Source of the DNA: Oceanispirochaeta sp. M1
Lineage (GTDB): Bacteria; Spirochaetota; Spirochaetia; DSM-2461
Reading direction: 5' to 3'
DNA: 64,000 nt
Assembly (NCBI RefSeq): GCF_003346715.1
Contig: NZ_QQPQ01000031.1
Coordinates: forward strand, 1-64,000
Shown in pieces: positions 42,282 through 52,399 of the stretch. The position numbers were made by a program, and so were the translations under genes. Position 1 is the stretch's first letter. Every line of letters begins with the position of its first letter. A model generated the notes under the pieces. That model worked only from the letters and a program-made list of their open reading frames with translations. It was not told the origin of the DNA and ran no database searches.

Positions 42282-44564
42282 CTAAGAGTTTTCTCGGAAT
42301 TGGCTGGGTGATATGCCTTCAATTCTCTTGAAGGCACGCCTAAATACCTGAGAAGAATTATATCCGCAGAGTACTGAAATTTCGGATAGAGTTTTCTCAT
42401 CTATTTTCATAAGGGTCTTGGCTTTGTTTATTCTGTGTCTTTCCAGATAGGTTGAGAAATTTTCACCTGTCTGTTCTTTGAAAAACTGGGATAAGTATAC
42501 TTCTGACATTTTGAAGTTGTCTGCGACTTCTGCCAGATAAAACTGAGAATCACAGTAATTATTATTAATATATTCTAAAAGCTTATTTTTTAAGACGTCA
42601 TTGTGACTGTGTTTTCCAATATTCCGTTGATCTGCCAATACGCTGAGGAGAGACCTCAAATTCATAAAAAAAGTGGCAACAGTATAAGATGAGAACAGAA
42701 CCGTCATGCTTTTCTGTAGTCCGATGGTCTCATTCTCAATCAGTTCCATACGGTTAATAATCTTCAGTAATGTAGAGCGAAGATCACTTTTCAACTGCTG
42801 CTGTGCATCATAGCTGATAGAGATGACCGTAAAATTATTTTCTTCTAATTGTATTAGGAATTCTTCAGTACCCTTCAGGTCTCCGGCTATTACACTGTTG
42901 ATAATGCATTTCTCAAGCTCCAGAGGGTAGTAGGGAATCCCTTTTTCAGGGATATCCATAAACCACCTGATATTATTTTTAAGAACAGGATACAGATAGT
43001 TCTGAGCAGTAATTCCTTCCTTATAGGTACGGGCGACATCACAGAATGAATCTGCACGGTGCCCCGATGAGAATATCAGCTGACAGCCGTCACAGCTGCT
43101 CATAAGGGCTGTGATTTCCTCAGCCAGCTTTTCCACAGCCTCACGGTATTTTGTTTCGGGACAATACCATAGAACCAACATTGTATCAAAGCCGGTATCG
43201 TGGCAGATTCCCTTACCCCCGACAAGTTCTTCAGAGACGGTTCTTAGAATATATCTAAAAGATAAAAGAGCCTCAGAATAAGGTGAATCACTATTTCCGC
43301 ATCTGTTTATAATCTTTACACATAATAGTGCCTGGGGAAACTGCATGGCTGATCTGTCAAGTATTGAGAATGCTTGTTCCACCTGATGATCATCCTCAAA
43401 ATTACCCATGATGAGATTCTCGAGAAAAGATGCATATAGTAAGCTTGTCTGGCGTGATATCCTCTCTCTGAATGAGCTGTTTCTGTTCAAGAGTTCCTGA
43501 ACAGCTCCGGGAAAACGATTCAGGGAATTTTCATCAGACAACAGATCCTTGCGATGTGATAAAATCCCCCTGATTTCCCTAAGGGGCGCACTGGTTCTGA
43601 GGGCAAGGAAAATTGATATGATTATTCCTGTCATCAGACTTATGGTAATAAAAAGAAATAAGTACCTTCTGAGCACTACTATTTTTGACAGCGCAATTTT
43701 TCTGGGAACAGCAGTAATATAGGTCCAGCCTCTCTCTTCAGAATAAATTGAGGAGAGGATCATCCGCTGGTCCTGAATAACGGTTTCTGAATCACCTTGC
43801 TGAACTGCAGTGATGATAGGCTCCAGTGAAAAAGAAAGGTCCCTGCTTTCGGCTATAAGTTGTCCGTCTTTATCTAGAATCATGGAGACTCCCGAACCCT
43901 TAAGAAGTGACGATTCCAGCAGGCTTGAGACTGTGTCTGCACGGATAAATGCAGTTATAACTGCTGAATTAGTCAGTCCGTATCCTTTGATAAATAAGGA
44001 CTGAGAGATCACCAGTACTGATTCCTGTTCGCAGTTGATTTTGACATTGCTTAGAGGATGATAGTTGACGCTGTGTATCTCGGAGAATAGAAGATTCTCC
44101 CATTCGGCTGCAGTGAGGTTTTTATATTTAAAAAAATGGCTATAAAAAATATCCTTACGAAGGTAGATATCCCTGCTCGTTATGATGATATTACTTTCGG
44201 AAAGAAACAGATGCAGGGAAGCAAGAAAACTATCCTGCATCTGATACTGAGCAAGAAGATCTCTGACATCCTTAATCTGAATGAGGGAGTTTCCACCATC
44301 GATTGGATTCTCTGAATAAGATATTCGGGTTATCTGGGGATGCATGGCCAACTGATTTAATATTCTTTCAACTTCAGAAAAACGGCCTTCGATTATTTGA
44401 CGACTCTTATCAAGAAGAGCCATATTGGCTTCATTGGTATCTTTCTCAACAATGCGTAGAGTTGCAAAATAAGAGATGGCCCCCAAGCTTAAAACAAGCA
44501 ACAGAAGAAGCAGGTATGAGGTTAGAAATGATATATAGATCTTGTCTTTTTTATTTAGTGTCAA
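42282..44564 (-). CDS. Membrane-bound AraC-type one-component regulator
   Basis: A 760-residue protein that joins a membrane sensor to a DNA-binding domain in one chain. It has a first membrane helix at about 12-32 (LTSYLLLLLLVLSLGAISYFA), an extracellular Cache-like region of about 270 residues, and a second helix (YLFLFITISLMTGIIISIFLAL). A cytoplasmic region follows, and the C-terminal AraC double helix-turn-helix includes LSEISVLCGYNSSQVFRRAFKR and ends SPSQFREN. It has no kinase domain and no receiver Asp. The start is a TTG; an in-frame stop lies just upstream and no better codon keeps the first helix. It probably senses the substrate outside and activates the adjacent importer and GH94 operon. 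Confidence 0.88.
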   Translation of the reverse strand: MTLNKKDKIYISFLTSYLLLLLLVLSLGAISYFATLRIVEKDTNEANMALLDKSRQIIEGRFSEVERILNQLAMHPQITRISYSENPIDGGNSLIQIKDVRDLLAQYQMQDSFLASLHLFLSESNIIITSRDIYLRKDIFYSHFFKYKNLTAAEWENLLFSEIHSVNYHPLSNVKINCEQESVLVISQSLFIKGYGLTNSAVITAFIRADTVSSLLESSLLKGSGVSMILDKDGQLIAESRDLSFSLEPIITAVQQGDSETVIQDQRMILSSIYSEERGWTYITAVPRKIALSKIVVLRRYLFLFITISLMTGIIISIFLALRTSAPLREIRGILSHRKDLLSDENSLNRFPGAVQELLNRNSSFRERISRQTSLLYASFLENLIMGNFEDDHQVEQAFSILDRSAMQFPQALLCVKIINRCGNSDSPYSEALLSFRYILRTVSEELVGGKGICHDTGFDTMLVLWYCPETKYREAVEKLAEEITALMSSCDGCQLIFSSGHRADSFCDVARTYKEGITAQNYLYPVLKNNIRWFMDIPEKGIPYYPLELEKCIINSVIAGDLKGTEEFLIQLEENNFTVISISYDAQQQLKSDLRSTLLKIINRMELIENETIGLQKSMTVLFSSYTVATFFMNLRSLLSVLADQRNIGKHSHNDVLKNKLLEYINNNYCDSQFYLAEVADNFKMSEVYLSQFFKEQTGENFSTYLERHRINKAKTLMKIDEKTLSEISVLCGYNSSQVFRRAFKRIEGISPSQFRENS

Positions 44565-44957
44565 TAATTAGGTCTCATGAGTAACTGTTAATTTAAACAA
44601 GCTTAGCCCTCATTGTGATTCTTGGCAAGGATATAAATCATCATATTCTTTTGTAGCTTTTTTCATTATAGAAGTTACAGTTTTACTAAAATGAATGTGA
44701 TTTAAACTCAGAGAGATTTTTCTCAGTAGGAATGAGAACGGTAATTAGTAGTAAAGGAATCATTTCCTGCTCGTAGATGTAAAGAAATAACTCACGGTCT
44801 TCCACATCTGTTTTGGTCCTGTCGCTGCCTACTCAGGTGGTCTATTCCGCTTTCTTGCTGGATAACTTCTTCAGTGGTGAATCATGTCTGCGTCATGCAG
44901 ATGTAGTATATACTCCTTCATCCAAAAGAGTTACTACAATCTGCTAGCAATTACTAT
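44565..44957. other. Intergenic region without a recognised gene
   Basis: This 393-base stretch holds the upstream region of the membrane-bound AraC regulator and the downstream end of the YkgJ-type gene. Short frames on both strands are interrupted and match nothing known to me. A small hairpin TCTGC-5-GCAGA lies near 44890-44905, too weak to call a terminator. The part from about 44740 to 44900 is richer in GC than its surroundings and could be an old gene remnant, but I cannot identify it. Confidence 0.5.
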
Positions 44958-45839
44958 TCAGATAATGGAGTCAATTTGGGCTCCATGTTCTTTCGCCGTT
45001 GTAATCCAGTGTTCCGCCAGTTCTGAAGGTCTAGCACCAAGACTTCGCCCTAAATGCAGGGCCAGTCCCATCATTAATCCCGAACTGTTACTATAATCGG
45101 TGAGCGTTTCCAGTGCGGTCAATGATTTTTCAGCTTCTCCCAGGAGCAGGTCGTAATGCCTTTGTGAGAAAGCTTTGGGATCATCTAAGGAATCGGCTAA
45201 TGCCGGGAGCATCAGCCGGTTTATCCACTCATGTCCAAGCCGCTTCGCCAGGAGCTCAGGTTCTTCACTTCCCATCTCTCGCCAGAGATTCAGTGTCTTC
45301 CGGTCACCTGATTCGGCCAAACCACTTTCCAGGAGAAGGACAAAGGCGGCATCGGCTAAATTCTGCATTATTTCAAGATACTCATCCTGAGCCAGCTCGA
45401 AGTTCTTTGTAGCCTGTCCTGCAATATAGTCTGTGACACGCATTTGAGGTAAATCCAAAACCTCCGGACAGTCTGCCAGGCAGGGGAATTCCTGACCCTG
45501 GAACATGTAGTGCTGTTTCTCATTCTGTTTCTGGCGGCCAAGAGGGTATAAACGACAGACAAGGGGCCGGCCAGAGTGTATGCTGCATCCAAAATCCGTG
45601 ATGTACTGACTACAGGCAGACATCCCTTTAAAGCTGGATGCACCATCAAAGCGCAAACGGATTCCACCAAATTCACAGTAGTGATCTCTAAACTCCTTAG
45701 GAGTCAGTTCTTTTGCCTGGGCCATACATGCCAGCTCCCAGGGATTGATATAGACCTGTTTGCCAAAACAGCAGCTGCCGGAACGTGAGCAGCTGAGTGG
45801 CAGGCTCTCAGTTAATGTGAGTTTGGTAGTGACAGACAT
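44958..45839 (-). CDS. YkgJ-family cysteine-cluster protein
   Basis: A 293-residue cytoplasmic protein with the zinc or iron-sulphur cysteine pattern of the YkgJ/CxxCxxCC family: CSRSGSCCFGKQVYINPWEL near the start, then CSIHSGRPLVCRLYPLG, then CLADCP. The C-terminal half (about 150-290) is helical, with no known domain. Members bind a metal cluster, but no reaction is established. AAAGGAAA precedes the ATG. It is a separate transcription unit, 219 bases downstream of the kinase gene on the same strand and with no functional link visible to either neighbour. Confidence 0.85.
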   Translation of the reverse strand: MSVTTKLTLTESLPLSCSRSGSCCFGKQVYINPWELACMAQAKELTPKEFRDHYCEFGGIRLRFDGASSFKGMSACSQYITDFGCSIHSGRPLVCRLYPLGRQKQNEKQHYMFQGQEFPCLADCPEVLDLPQMRVTDYIAGQATKNFELAQDEYLEIMQNLADAAFVLLLESGLAESGDRKTLNLWREMGSEEPELLAKRLGHEWINRLMLPALADSLDDPKAFSQRHYDLLLGEAEKSLTALETLTDYSNSSGLMMGLALHLGRSLGARPSELAEHWITTAKEHGAQIDSII

Positions 45840-46058
45840 GATTGTATTTCCTTTTGTATTTTATGTGAGATCATTACAATTGTCGGTTCAAAAACAATTT
45901 TGAGAGTACCTTATTCTTTTGTGCAAAATAATACCAGACATAAATAAAGTCTCAGTTACCAAAAAGGGAATCGGCTCTATTCCATATGGACGGACTTATA
46001 TAAATCCCATAAGGATCTTGCTCAAGTCCAAGTCCCTGTAGACGCGATTATGTCATCT

Positions 46059-47432
46059 TTAAGCAATGGGCAGCATTATTGTGAATTTAGTACCGAGACC
46101 GGATCTACTCTCAGCACGAATGGTGCCGCCGTGTGCTTCGATGGCGTATTTACACACCGCAAGACCGATTCCGGCACCGGAATTGGTACTATTTCGGGCT
46201 TTGTCTCCCCGGTAAAATTTTTCAAAAATAAAAGGCAATTCTTCTCTGCTTATCCCTTTACCGTCATTGTGCACAATAATGGTGGCTGCTTCTGAATCAG
46301 CTTCTGCTGAGACTGAAACTGTAGAGCCAGCATCGGAATACTTTACGGCATTATTGATAAGGTTCATCAGCACCTGTTCAATCCGTTCTTTATCTACATT
46401 AAGAAGAACCTTTGCGTAGGGCCTCTGTTGTTCCAGCTTTCTATGTTGAAGCTCAACATAGGGTTGTGTCAAAGCGAGGATTTCTTCAAGCAATACATCC
46501 AGGTAGTGGGGTTTTCTATTTATAGAAAGTTCATTCAATTCCATTTGTGAATGTACAAAAAGATCTTCTATTAATTTCCCCATCTCGATCACTTTTTGCT
46601 GAATACCCCTATGATACAATTCAATCTGATCTTCATGGACAACACCATCCATGATGCTTTCCACATATCCTCTAATGATCGCAAGCGGTGTTTTCAGGTC
46701 ATGGGAAATATAGGTTACAAGTTCTTTTCTCGATTGTTCATATTCACTTCTTATTTCAATCGATTTTTTAAGTTCTTTTCTCATGAGATCAAAGGATTGG
46801 ATACAAAGGGAAACATCCGCAGCTCCGGACTCGGGAAGTGTACAGTCCCAGTTTCCTCTGGCAATGGTCAAAGCCATAGTTCTAAGCTCAGTTATGGGTT
46901 TATGATAAATCCTATTATACCAAATCCAGAGAAAAACAAGACAGAGTATTATTGCTGCCGAGAGCAGATAGAAGCCAATGGCAGCATAATTATTGGATTG
47001 AAACAGGGTCTCGGCCATTTTCGAAGGTATTATATATATAAGGAAGTATTTAACTGAACCGTCCAGAACAACGACATCGCTGAGGCGTATGGAATCATGA
47101 GTCATTTCGTAATAGGAGTCAAAAAAAAGAGATTCTTTTAATCCTATCTTTGTACTTTGATTTTCGTTATTGAAATAAACTAAACCGGCAGCATCAGATA
47201 TGATGAGCTTGATCCCTTTCTCCTGTGTTATTGCCTCAATTTCATCAGCGACTTCGGAATCAAGTAAATTGTGGTTATTCTCAAGAACCAATCCCTCAAT
47301 ACCGGAAGTGAATGCCCTCAGCTGACTATAATTATAAACATACTGATTATTCCCGTTTTTCAGATTTATGAAAAAAAACACAATATTACACATTATTACG
47401 ATGATAATGATGTACAGCGGTAAGCGCTTCAT
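46059..47432 (-). CDS. Membrane sensor histidine kinase (HAMP-HisKA-HATPase)
   Basis: A 457-residue inner-membrane kinase. Helix 1 is at about 5-24, an extracellular domain at about 25-145, helix 2 at about 150-172, and a HAMP linker follows. HisKA has phospho-acceptor H244 in YISHDLKTPLAIIRGY. The HATPase domain has the N box (LMNLINNAVKYS), the G1 box (VHNDGKGI) and the G2 box (GAGIGLAV). It is coupled to the OmpR-type regulator by an ATGA overlap. As the last gene of an operon with an FtsX-type exporter and a beta-lactamase-like protein, it probably senses a cell-envelope-active agent, like VanS- or BceS-type kinases. Confidence 0.94.
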   Translation of the reverse strand: MKRLPLYIIIIVIMCNIVFFFINLKNGNNQYVYNYSQLRAFTSGIEGLVLENNHNLLDSEVADEIEAITQEKGIKLIISDAAGLVYFNNENQSTKIGLKESLFFDSYYEMTHDSIRLSDVVVLDGSVKYFLIYIIPSKMAETLFQSNNYAAIGFYLLSAAIILCLVFLWIWYNRIYHKPITELRTMALTIARGNWDCTLPESGAADVSLCIQSFDLMRKELKKSIEIRSEYEQSRKELVTYISHDLKTPLAIIRGYVESIMDGVVHEDQIELYHRGIQQKVIEMGKLIEDLFVHSQMELNELSINRKPHYLDVLLEEILALTQPYVELQHRKLEQQRPYAKVLLNVDKERIEQVLMNLINNAVKYSDAGSTVSVSAEADSEAATIIVHNDGKGISREELPFIFEKFYRGDKARNSTNSGAGIGLAVCKYAIEAHGGTIRAESRSGLGTKFTIMLPIA

Positions 47433-48118
47433 TCCTCATAACCTGAGAATTTATATCCCACACCCCAGACTGTTGAAATAAATTTCGGTTCTGGCGGATT
47501 GATCTCTATCTTTTCACGAATTTTTCGAATGTGTACAGTAACAGTAGAAATGTCACCAAATTCATCACCCCAAATCAGATCGAAAAGTTCTTCCTTGGTA
47601 AATACTCTATCCCTGTTTCGAATCAGGTGAAGCAATAGAACAAACTCTTTGGGGGCAAGGTTCACAATTACATTGTCCACTTTCACAACGTGAGCGTCGC
47701 TATCAATAAAGAGCGACCCGCAGTTATACCTGGAGCCCTTTGACAATGTCGCGGCATTTCCTTCACATCTCCGTACCAGGGCACTCGCTTTTGCGAGTAT
47801 AACCGAAGGGCTGAAAGGTTTTGTCGCATATTCATCAGCACCTAATCCAAGAGCAAGAATCTGATCAAGGTCAGTTCCCTTGGCACTCAGCATAAGAATA
47901 GGAACATTTGATGTACTGCGAATTGTGCGGCATACTTCTGTACCGTCGATATCGGGGAGCATTACATCAAGAATTATGACATCAGGCTGTTCTTTCTGCT
48001 GTCTGATAATTGCCTCCCTGCCAGTACGGGCAGAGATCACAATATGACCATTAGATTCAAAATAGTTTTTGAGAATGGCGATTATTTCTGCTTCATCATC
48101 AACAATAAGTATCTTCAT
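47429..48118 (-). CDS. OmpR/PhoB-type response regulator
   Basis: A 229-residue response regulator. The receiver domain has D7 and D8, phospho-acceptor D51 in IILDVMLPD, and K100 in YATKPFSP. The C-terminal winged helix contains VNLAPKEFVLLLHLIRNRDRVFTKEEL and STVTVHIRKIREKIE, the usual OmpR recognition region. The ATG at 48118 gives the standard MKILIVDDE start; an upstream start at 48169 would add 17 unrelated residues. There is no strong ribosome-binding site, and the gene may be coupled to the gene 53 bases upstream. It likely controls its own operon with the exporter genes. Confidence 0.94.
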   Translation of the reverse strand: MKILIVDDEAEIIAILKNYFESNGHIVISARTGREAIIRQQKEQPDVIILDVMLPDIDGTEVCRTIRSTSNVPILMLSAKGTDLDQILALGLGADEYATKPFSPSVILAKASALVRRCEGNAATLSKGSRYNCGSLFIDSDAHVVKVDNVIVNLAPKEFVLLLHLIRNRDRVFTKEELFDLIWGDEFGDISTVTVHIRKIREKIEINPPEPKFISTVWGVGYKFSGYEE

Positions 48119-48171
48119 AATCGTATAGTGCCTATTGTACCATGGAGAAGGACAATATCGTAAAAACATTC

Positions 48172-50025
48172 TCAGTCATAGGAGAGTATAATCTTATGAA
48201 TAATATCCCGAGTAATCGCTGTTCCCAGGGAGTATTCCGTAATCGTTGAGATTGATACTATTTCAGATCCCTTATTCATATAGACGCCTATCCCGACAAA
48301 GTAATCATCATTCTTCTGAATGACAAAGTTTTTCTGAAAACATTTATATCCGTTTATCCATTCAAACCTCTCGGCGGTTTCCCTGATGACGGATCCTTTT
48401 CTCATGCATACCTGTAGAAACTGCTCCGAAAAATTCTCATTCCCCTTTTCGATTTTAATCACTGAATCAAGATAGTTGATATAGATAGTGCCTTCCCGCT
48501 CTCCCGCCTCAATTCCCCCGGGCAGAATAAAAGAACTCTCATTAAAGGTTACCTGACCGTAACCTGGATAGTGTTCATCTTTTTCATGGATCAAATAACC
48601 CATTCTCGGGGAAAATAATGATAGGATATTCCCATTGGAATCCTGCTCGAATTTTACTTTTCCAGATTCTACTGAATTGTAAACATAAGCAGTTAAGGGA
48701 GATTCAAAATCCAATATATAGGTAGGAGTTCCCATGGCACTTGACTGTTCCAAATAGAGTAGGCCGTCAATTTTCTGTATCTTCCCTCTGACAAGTCCGT
48801 CCCGGCTGGAAAATGTTCCCAGATACTTGTCTATCACTTGCTCGGGGAGATCGTATGAATCGGGCTTTCGATCGTCTTCAATGAAATTACTACTAAGGGG
48901 TTTACCGTTAAGTATGTTTCTGACATTGTATGCAATTTGCATTTCACTAATTTTATAGATTTCCGAATTGATATCACTGACATTGAAGAGAATTGCTATA
49001 CCGCAATTAGATATCGGATCTATCAGCATCATGCTCGACATCGTCCGGGTCTGGCCTCCGTGTAAATATAACTGTTCTTCGGGATAGAGAATCAATCCCA
49101 TGCAGTATTGTAGATCTTCACCGAAAACCTTGAAATCGACTTTCGCTTGTTTCATTATTTCAAGTGATTCTGAGCTCAATATCTTTGTGGCTGCAGTTTC
49201 ATTCCCCTTTAAAAACAAAGACATAAATTTTGTCATATCATTGGTAGTAGAACGAAACTCTGTTCCTGCCGCATATGCAGAAATATTTTTTATGCCCCCT
49301 GCAGGAACATAACCATCGAAATAAGGGACATTTCCGTACAGCACATTGAGTTCATCAAAGTCTTTAATGTCCGTTGTGCTGCTTTTCATTCCAAGAGGCT
49401 CAAGAATATGTTCTTCTATATACTCTTCATACTTCTGACCGGAGATCTTTTCGATAATTAATCCCGCCAGAATAAAACCGGAGTTGGAATAGTTAAAACC
49501 GGCTCCCGGATCAAAGAGCAATTGTTCCGAAGCAAGACTCATCGCCATATCACGTGCCGAGTTTTCATCCAGATCTTCAACAAACCATGAATAATGCACC
49601 GAATTATCATGCATACCGCTGGAGTTGGAGAGAACCATTCCAATGGTGATTTGATCGCTCTTCTCCTTTTCCAACGTTCTAAACCACGGCAGATGATCGA
49701 TCACCTTATCCTCAAGAGCAAGTTCTCCCTGCTCTGCAAGCTGTAACACCGCGACTGTGGTAAATGTCTTAGCCACTGAACCGATCGCGGAAACTGAATT
49801 CGGAGTCATTCTCTGATTGTTTCCGATTGTTTCAATCCCATAGCCTTTTTCAAAGAAGAGTTCTCCATTTTGAATCACAGAAACAGCCATTCCGGGTATA
49901 CCGGTCTCAGTAAATATAAACTGCAGATATTCATTCATCTCATCAGCCTTGTCCTGAGCCGACAGTGGGAAAGCAGCAAGGGCTATAAAAGTCAGTACTG
50001 TACAAATCAATTTTATATTTTTCAT
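48172..50025 (-). CDS. Serine beta-lactamase-like / PBP4-type secreted hydrolase
   Basis: A 617-residue protein with a signal peptide (MKNIKLICTVLTFIALAAFPLSAQ), so it is periplasmic. The catalytic domain (about 30-370) has SVAK (S83, K86), YSN in FNYSNSGFILAGL, and HGG in LYLHGGQTRTM in place of KTG: the class C beta-lactamase or D-alanyl-D-alanine esterase group. Residues about 395-617 add beta-rich domains, similar to extended ClpB/EstB-type relatives. It could hydrolyse a peptide antibiotic, a beta-lactam or a cell-wall peptide. It is encoded 10 bases after the FtsX-type exporter and just before a two-component system, which suggests defence or envelope maintenance. Confidence 0.88.
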   Translation of the reverse strand: MKNIKLICTVLTFIALAAFPLSAQDKADEMNEYLQFIFTETGIPGMAVSVIQNGELFFEKGYGIETIGNNQRMTPNSVSAIGSVAKTFTTVAVLQLAEQGELALEDKVIDHLPWFRTLEKEKSDQITIGMVLSNSSGMHDNSVHYSWFVEDLDENSARDMAMSLASEQLLFDPGAGFNYSNSGFILAGLIIEKISGQKYEEYIEEHILEPLGMKSSTTDIKDFDELNVLYGNVPYFDGYVPAGGIKNISAYAAGTEFRSTTNDMTKFMSLFLKGNETAATKILSSESLEIMKQAKVDFKVFGEDLQYCMGLILYPEEQLYLHGGQTRTMSSMMLIDPISNCGIAILFNVSDINSEIYKISEMQIAYNVRNILNGKPLSSNFIEDDRKPDSYDLPEQVIDKYLGTFSSRDGLVRGKIQKIDGLLYLEQSSAMGTPTYILDFESPLTAYVYNSVESGKVKFEQDSNGNILSLFSPRMGYLIHEKDEHYPGYGQVTFNESSFILPGGIEAGEREGTIYINYLDSVIKIEKGNENFSEQFLQVCMRKGSVIRETAERFEWINGYKCFQKNFVIQKNDDYFVGIGVYMNKGSEIVSISTITEYSLGTAITRDIIHKIILSYD

Positions 50026-50034
50026 ATAGTTATC

Positions 50035-52398
50035 CTATTCAATTACCAATTCTCGCAAATTGATGTTCTTCAATTGCCGCGTCGCTAAAAAAACTGCGGC
50101 TATGCCCGTAGCGTAGGTCAGCACTGCTGCCAAAATCATCTGCATCGGATCAATAACAAGAGTTATATCAGAGATACCTGTACTCTTAAATAATTGTGAC
50201 AACAAGGGAGCCATGGTGCTGAGCACCACAATCAGGGCTGCCATAATGGCGATAGTGGCGACTGTTACAATGTTCAAAATCTGTTGACCGATGATTTGTC
50301 CCGGGGCCATTCCACCGGCTATCAGAATTCCATAATTTTTTCTCTCTTTATATATGTGTGAAATGGTAAAGTTGAACAGAGTTATGACACATACTATTGC
50401 GCAGATAACTACCAGAGCCAGCATCATTGCTGATGTTGACTGAATAATCGGCTGTGAAATTGAAGCAAGGAACTCTTTCGGATTCTGAATCTCAATATAC
50501 CCGCCCATTACCGATTCAAATTTCTTTTCAGCTGCCTTAATATCAAAGCCATCAGGATAATCTATAAAAAACCAGTTCGGTTTAATAGTCGGATCAAACT
50601 GCTGTAATGCTTCAAAGGTCAGGCGAACTCCTTTCCCCATATCGTTTGTTCCCTGGTAAGTACCTGTAACCGTGAAAGGGATTACTCGTCCATTAATTGA
50701 GAGGTCAATGATATCGCCAACTCCCTTTCCTGTCTGTTCTCCGGTAATTTGGGTAATGCCTATCTCATTGATCCCAATGGGGTTTCTTCCCTCAATGGCA
50801 TACAGACCATATTCATCGTAGTCCCCGAGCACGCTGTAGCTTGTCACCCCGTAATCATCCTGATTTTCAAGAACAATAGAGATGGAGTCCCGTGGAACAT
50901 AACCGCGGACCAGATTCTGGTAATCGGTTTGCCGGGACAAGTAGGAATATACTTCATCGGAATTGTATCCGAAGAACCCTTCGTTGTTGCAGACAACGAT
51001 CAGATCACAATCGGGAAAGCCCATAGGGGTCGTTTTAGAAAAGAATGTCTGGAAAGTTTCACGAAAACCGATTCCGAAAAACATGGTAAAGGTAAGCACA
51101 AAGAGTATAACAGCAGAAAATAGAAGCTTTCCTACATTTCCTGCACTTTGTTTGAGATTGATAAGCAAAGCGGAATTGAATGTAAAAGTATTTTTCAGTG
51201 TAAAGAAACTTTTCCCATGGCTCTTTGTCACATTGCTGCCGTACCTGATAGCAATAGCAGGTTTAATCTTTTTTACCCGAACCGTCGCGAAGCTTACCGA
51301 AAGAATAATAAAAACAGCTACTATTAGTAAGGCTATCAGCATTGAAGGGAAAACACTAAGAGAGATATCTCTTATTCCCAGGGAATCAGCATATTGGATA
51401 ATTATGGCATGGGTGCTGATCTTGCTCAGAAAAAATACAAGAGGAATTCCTGCCATTAACAGCAGCAGATACTGCAGTATAGTCGCACTCATTATCTGAT
51501 TTGATGCAAAGCCCAAGGCTTTTAACACTCCCAGGTTTTTATACTGATTTGAGATATCCCCGGTCACCATAAACATAAGTACAATCAGACAGATGATCAA
51601 TAACAGAATTCCAATAACAAATACAGCAGTGACCATCATTGTTGTGGCCATAGATGTAACAAGATGATAATCCTGGTAAGCTAATAACCTACCTGTGAAC
51701 CCTGCTCCGTTCCAATCTGAAAAATCATTCCATACTTTTCTATTATCCTTCGGGTTATAATACCGGATTGTAAGAACCATATTATCCAGTGATGAAAATG
51801 ACTTCATCATTGCCAGTTCACCTGGTCTCACCCATATCCGTGATGGGTTAATCAGGGTTGAACTGTACAGAGGATCCAGTACAACAGCACTTATTGTATA
51901 GCTGAGAATATCTGCTCCATTGGGAATCAGGATTTCATCTCCAGGACCAAGGGCATCTCTCTTCGCGAAACCCGTGGTAATCCAGACAGTTTGAGGGGCG
52001 GGATATTCCGTAACGTTGCCCTCAAGTACTGTGATGAAATCCATCACCGAATCTTCTCTCATCTCCTGAAACATCCCACCCATATTTTTTTCGCCTATCT
52101 TAATCCTATCCTGTAGCGAACTAGCTGCACTCAACTGAGCAGATTCCACAAGTTCGTGCTCTTGAAACCATTTCTCTAATTCCAGGAAGTCGGGATAGTC
52201 ATCCGATGAAAAATGAGCCAGTTCATGCATTGACTTCTGCTGTTCTATAACTGCATTCAGCATTGAACCTGTGGCATTTACCGTTGCGATTGCCGTTGCA
52301 ATACAGGTAAAACAGATGATGAAGATAACTGCTATCATAACATTTGATTTGATCTGTTTTTTTAACAAACCTCTGCATAGTGATATAACAGATTTCAT
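50035..52398 (-). CDS. FtsX-family ABC transporter permease
   Basis: A 787-residue inner-membrane protein with two FtsX-type repeats. Its N-terminal helix (VMIAVIFIICFTCIATAIATVNATG) is followed by a large periplasmic domain, three helices (about residues 240-355), a linker, another helix near 405-425, a second periplasmic domain, and three C-terminal helices (about 645-775). This is the MacB/LolC-like double-repeat layout (about ten helices). It pairs with the LolD/MacB-type ATPase gene two bases upstream. Family members act mechanically or export peptides and lipids instead of importing sugars. With the beta-lactamase-like gene and two-component system it forms a probable envelope-stress or antimicrobial-resistance unit. 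Confidence 0.9.
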   Translation of the reverse strand: MKSVISLCRGLLKKQIKSNVMIAVIFIICFTCIATAIATVNATGSMLNAVIEQQKSMHELAHFSSDDYPDFLELEKWFQEHELVESAQLSAASSLQDRIKIGEKNMGGMFQEMREDSVMDFITVLEGNVTEYPAPQTVWITTGFAKRDALGPGDEILIPNGADILSYTISAVVLDPLYSSTLINPSRIWVRPGELAMMKSFSSLDNMVLTIRYYNPKDNRKVWNDFSDWNGAGFTGRLLAYQDYHLVTSMATTMMVTAVFVIGILLLIICLIVLMFMVTGDISNQYKNLGVLKALGFASNQIMSATILQYLLLLMAGIPLVFFLSKISTHAIIIQYADSLGIRDISLSVFPSMLIALLIVAVFIILSVSFATVRVKKIKPAIAIRYGSNVTKSHGKSFFTLKNTFTFNSALLINLKQSAGNVGKLLFSAVILFVLTFTMFFGIGFRETFQTFFSKTTPMGFPDCDLIVVCNNEGFFGYNSDEVYSYLSRQTDYQNLVRGYVPRDSISIVLENQDDYGVTSYSVLGDYDEYGLYAIEGRNPIGINEIGITQITGEQTGKGVGDIIDLSINGRVIPFTVTGTYQGTNDMGKGVRLTFEALQQFDPTIKPNWFFIDYPDGFDIKAAEKKFESVMGGYIEIQNPKEFLASISQPIIQSTSAMMLALVVICAIVCVITLFNFTISHIYKERKNYGILIAGGMAPGQIIGQQILNIVTVATIAIMAALIVVLSTMAPLLSQLFKSTGISDITLVIDPMQMILAAVLTYATGIAAVFLATRQLKNINLRELVIE

Positions 52399-52399
52399 A

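Noticed and set aside
44740-44900. Possible transposase remnant in the gap upstream of the AraC regulator
   Set aside because: Both strands were read; frames are interrupted and no transposase motif or terminal inverted repeat could be found.
46010-46045. Nested inverted-repeat pattern (GGACTT/AAGTCC with ATCC/GGAT) after the kinase gene
   Set aside because: Arms are short and widely spaced with no T-run; not convincing as a terminator or riboswitch.
50963-51499. 178-codon plus-strand frame in the FtsX-type permease gene
   Set aside because: Mirror of a real membrane protein gene; no start signal and no recognised domain.
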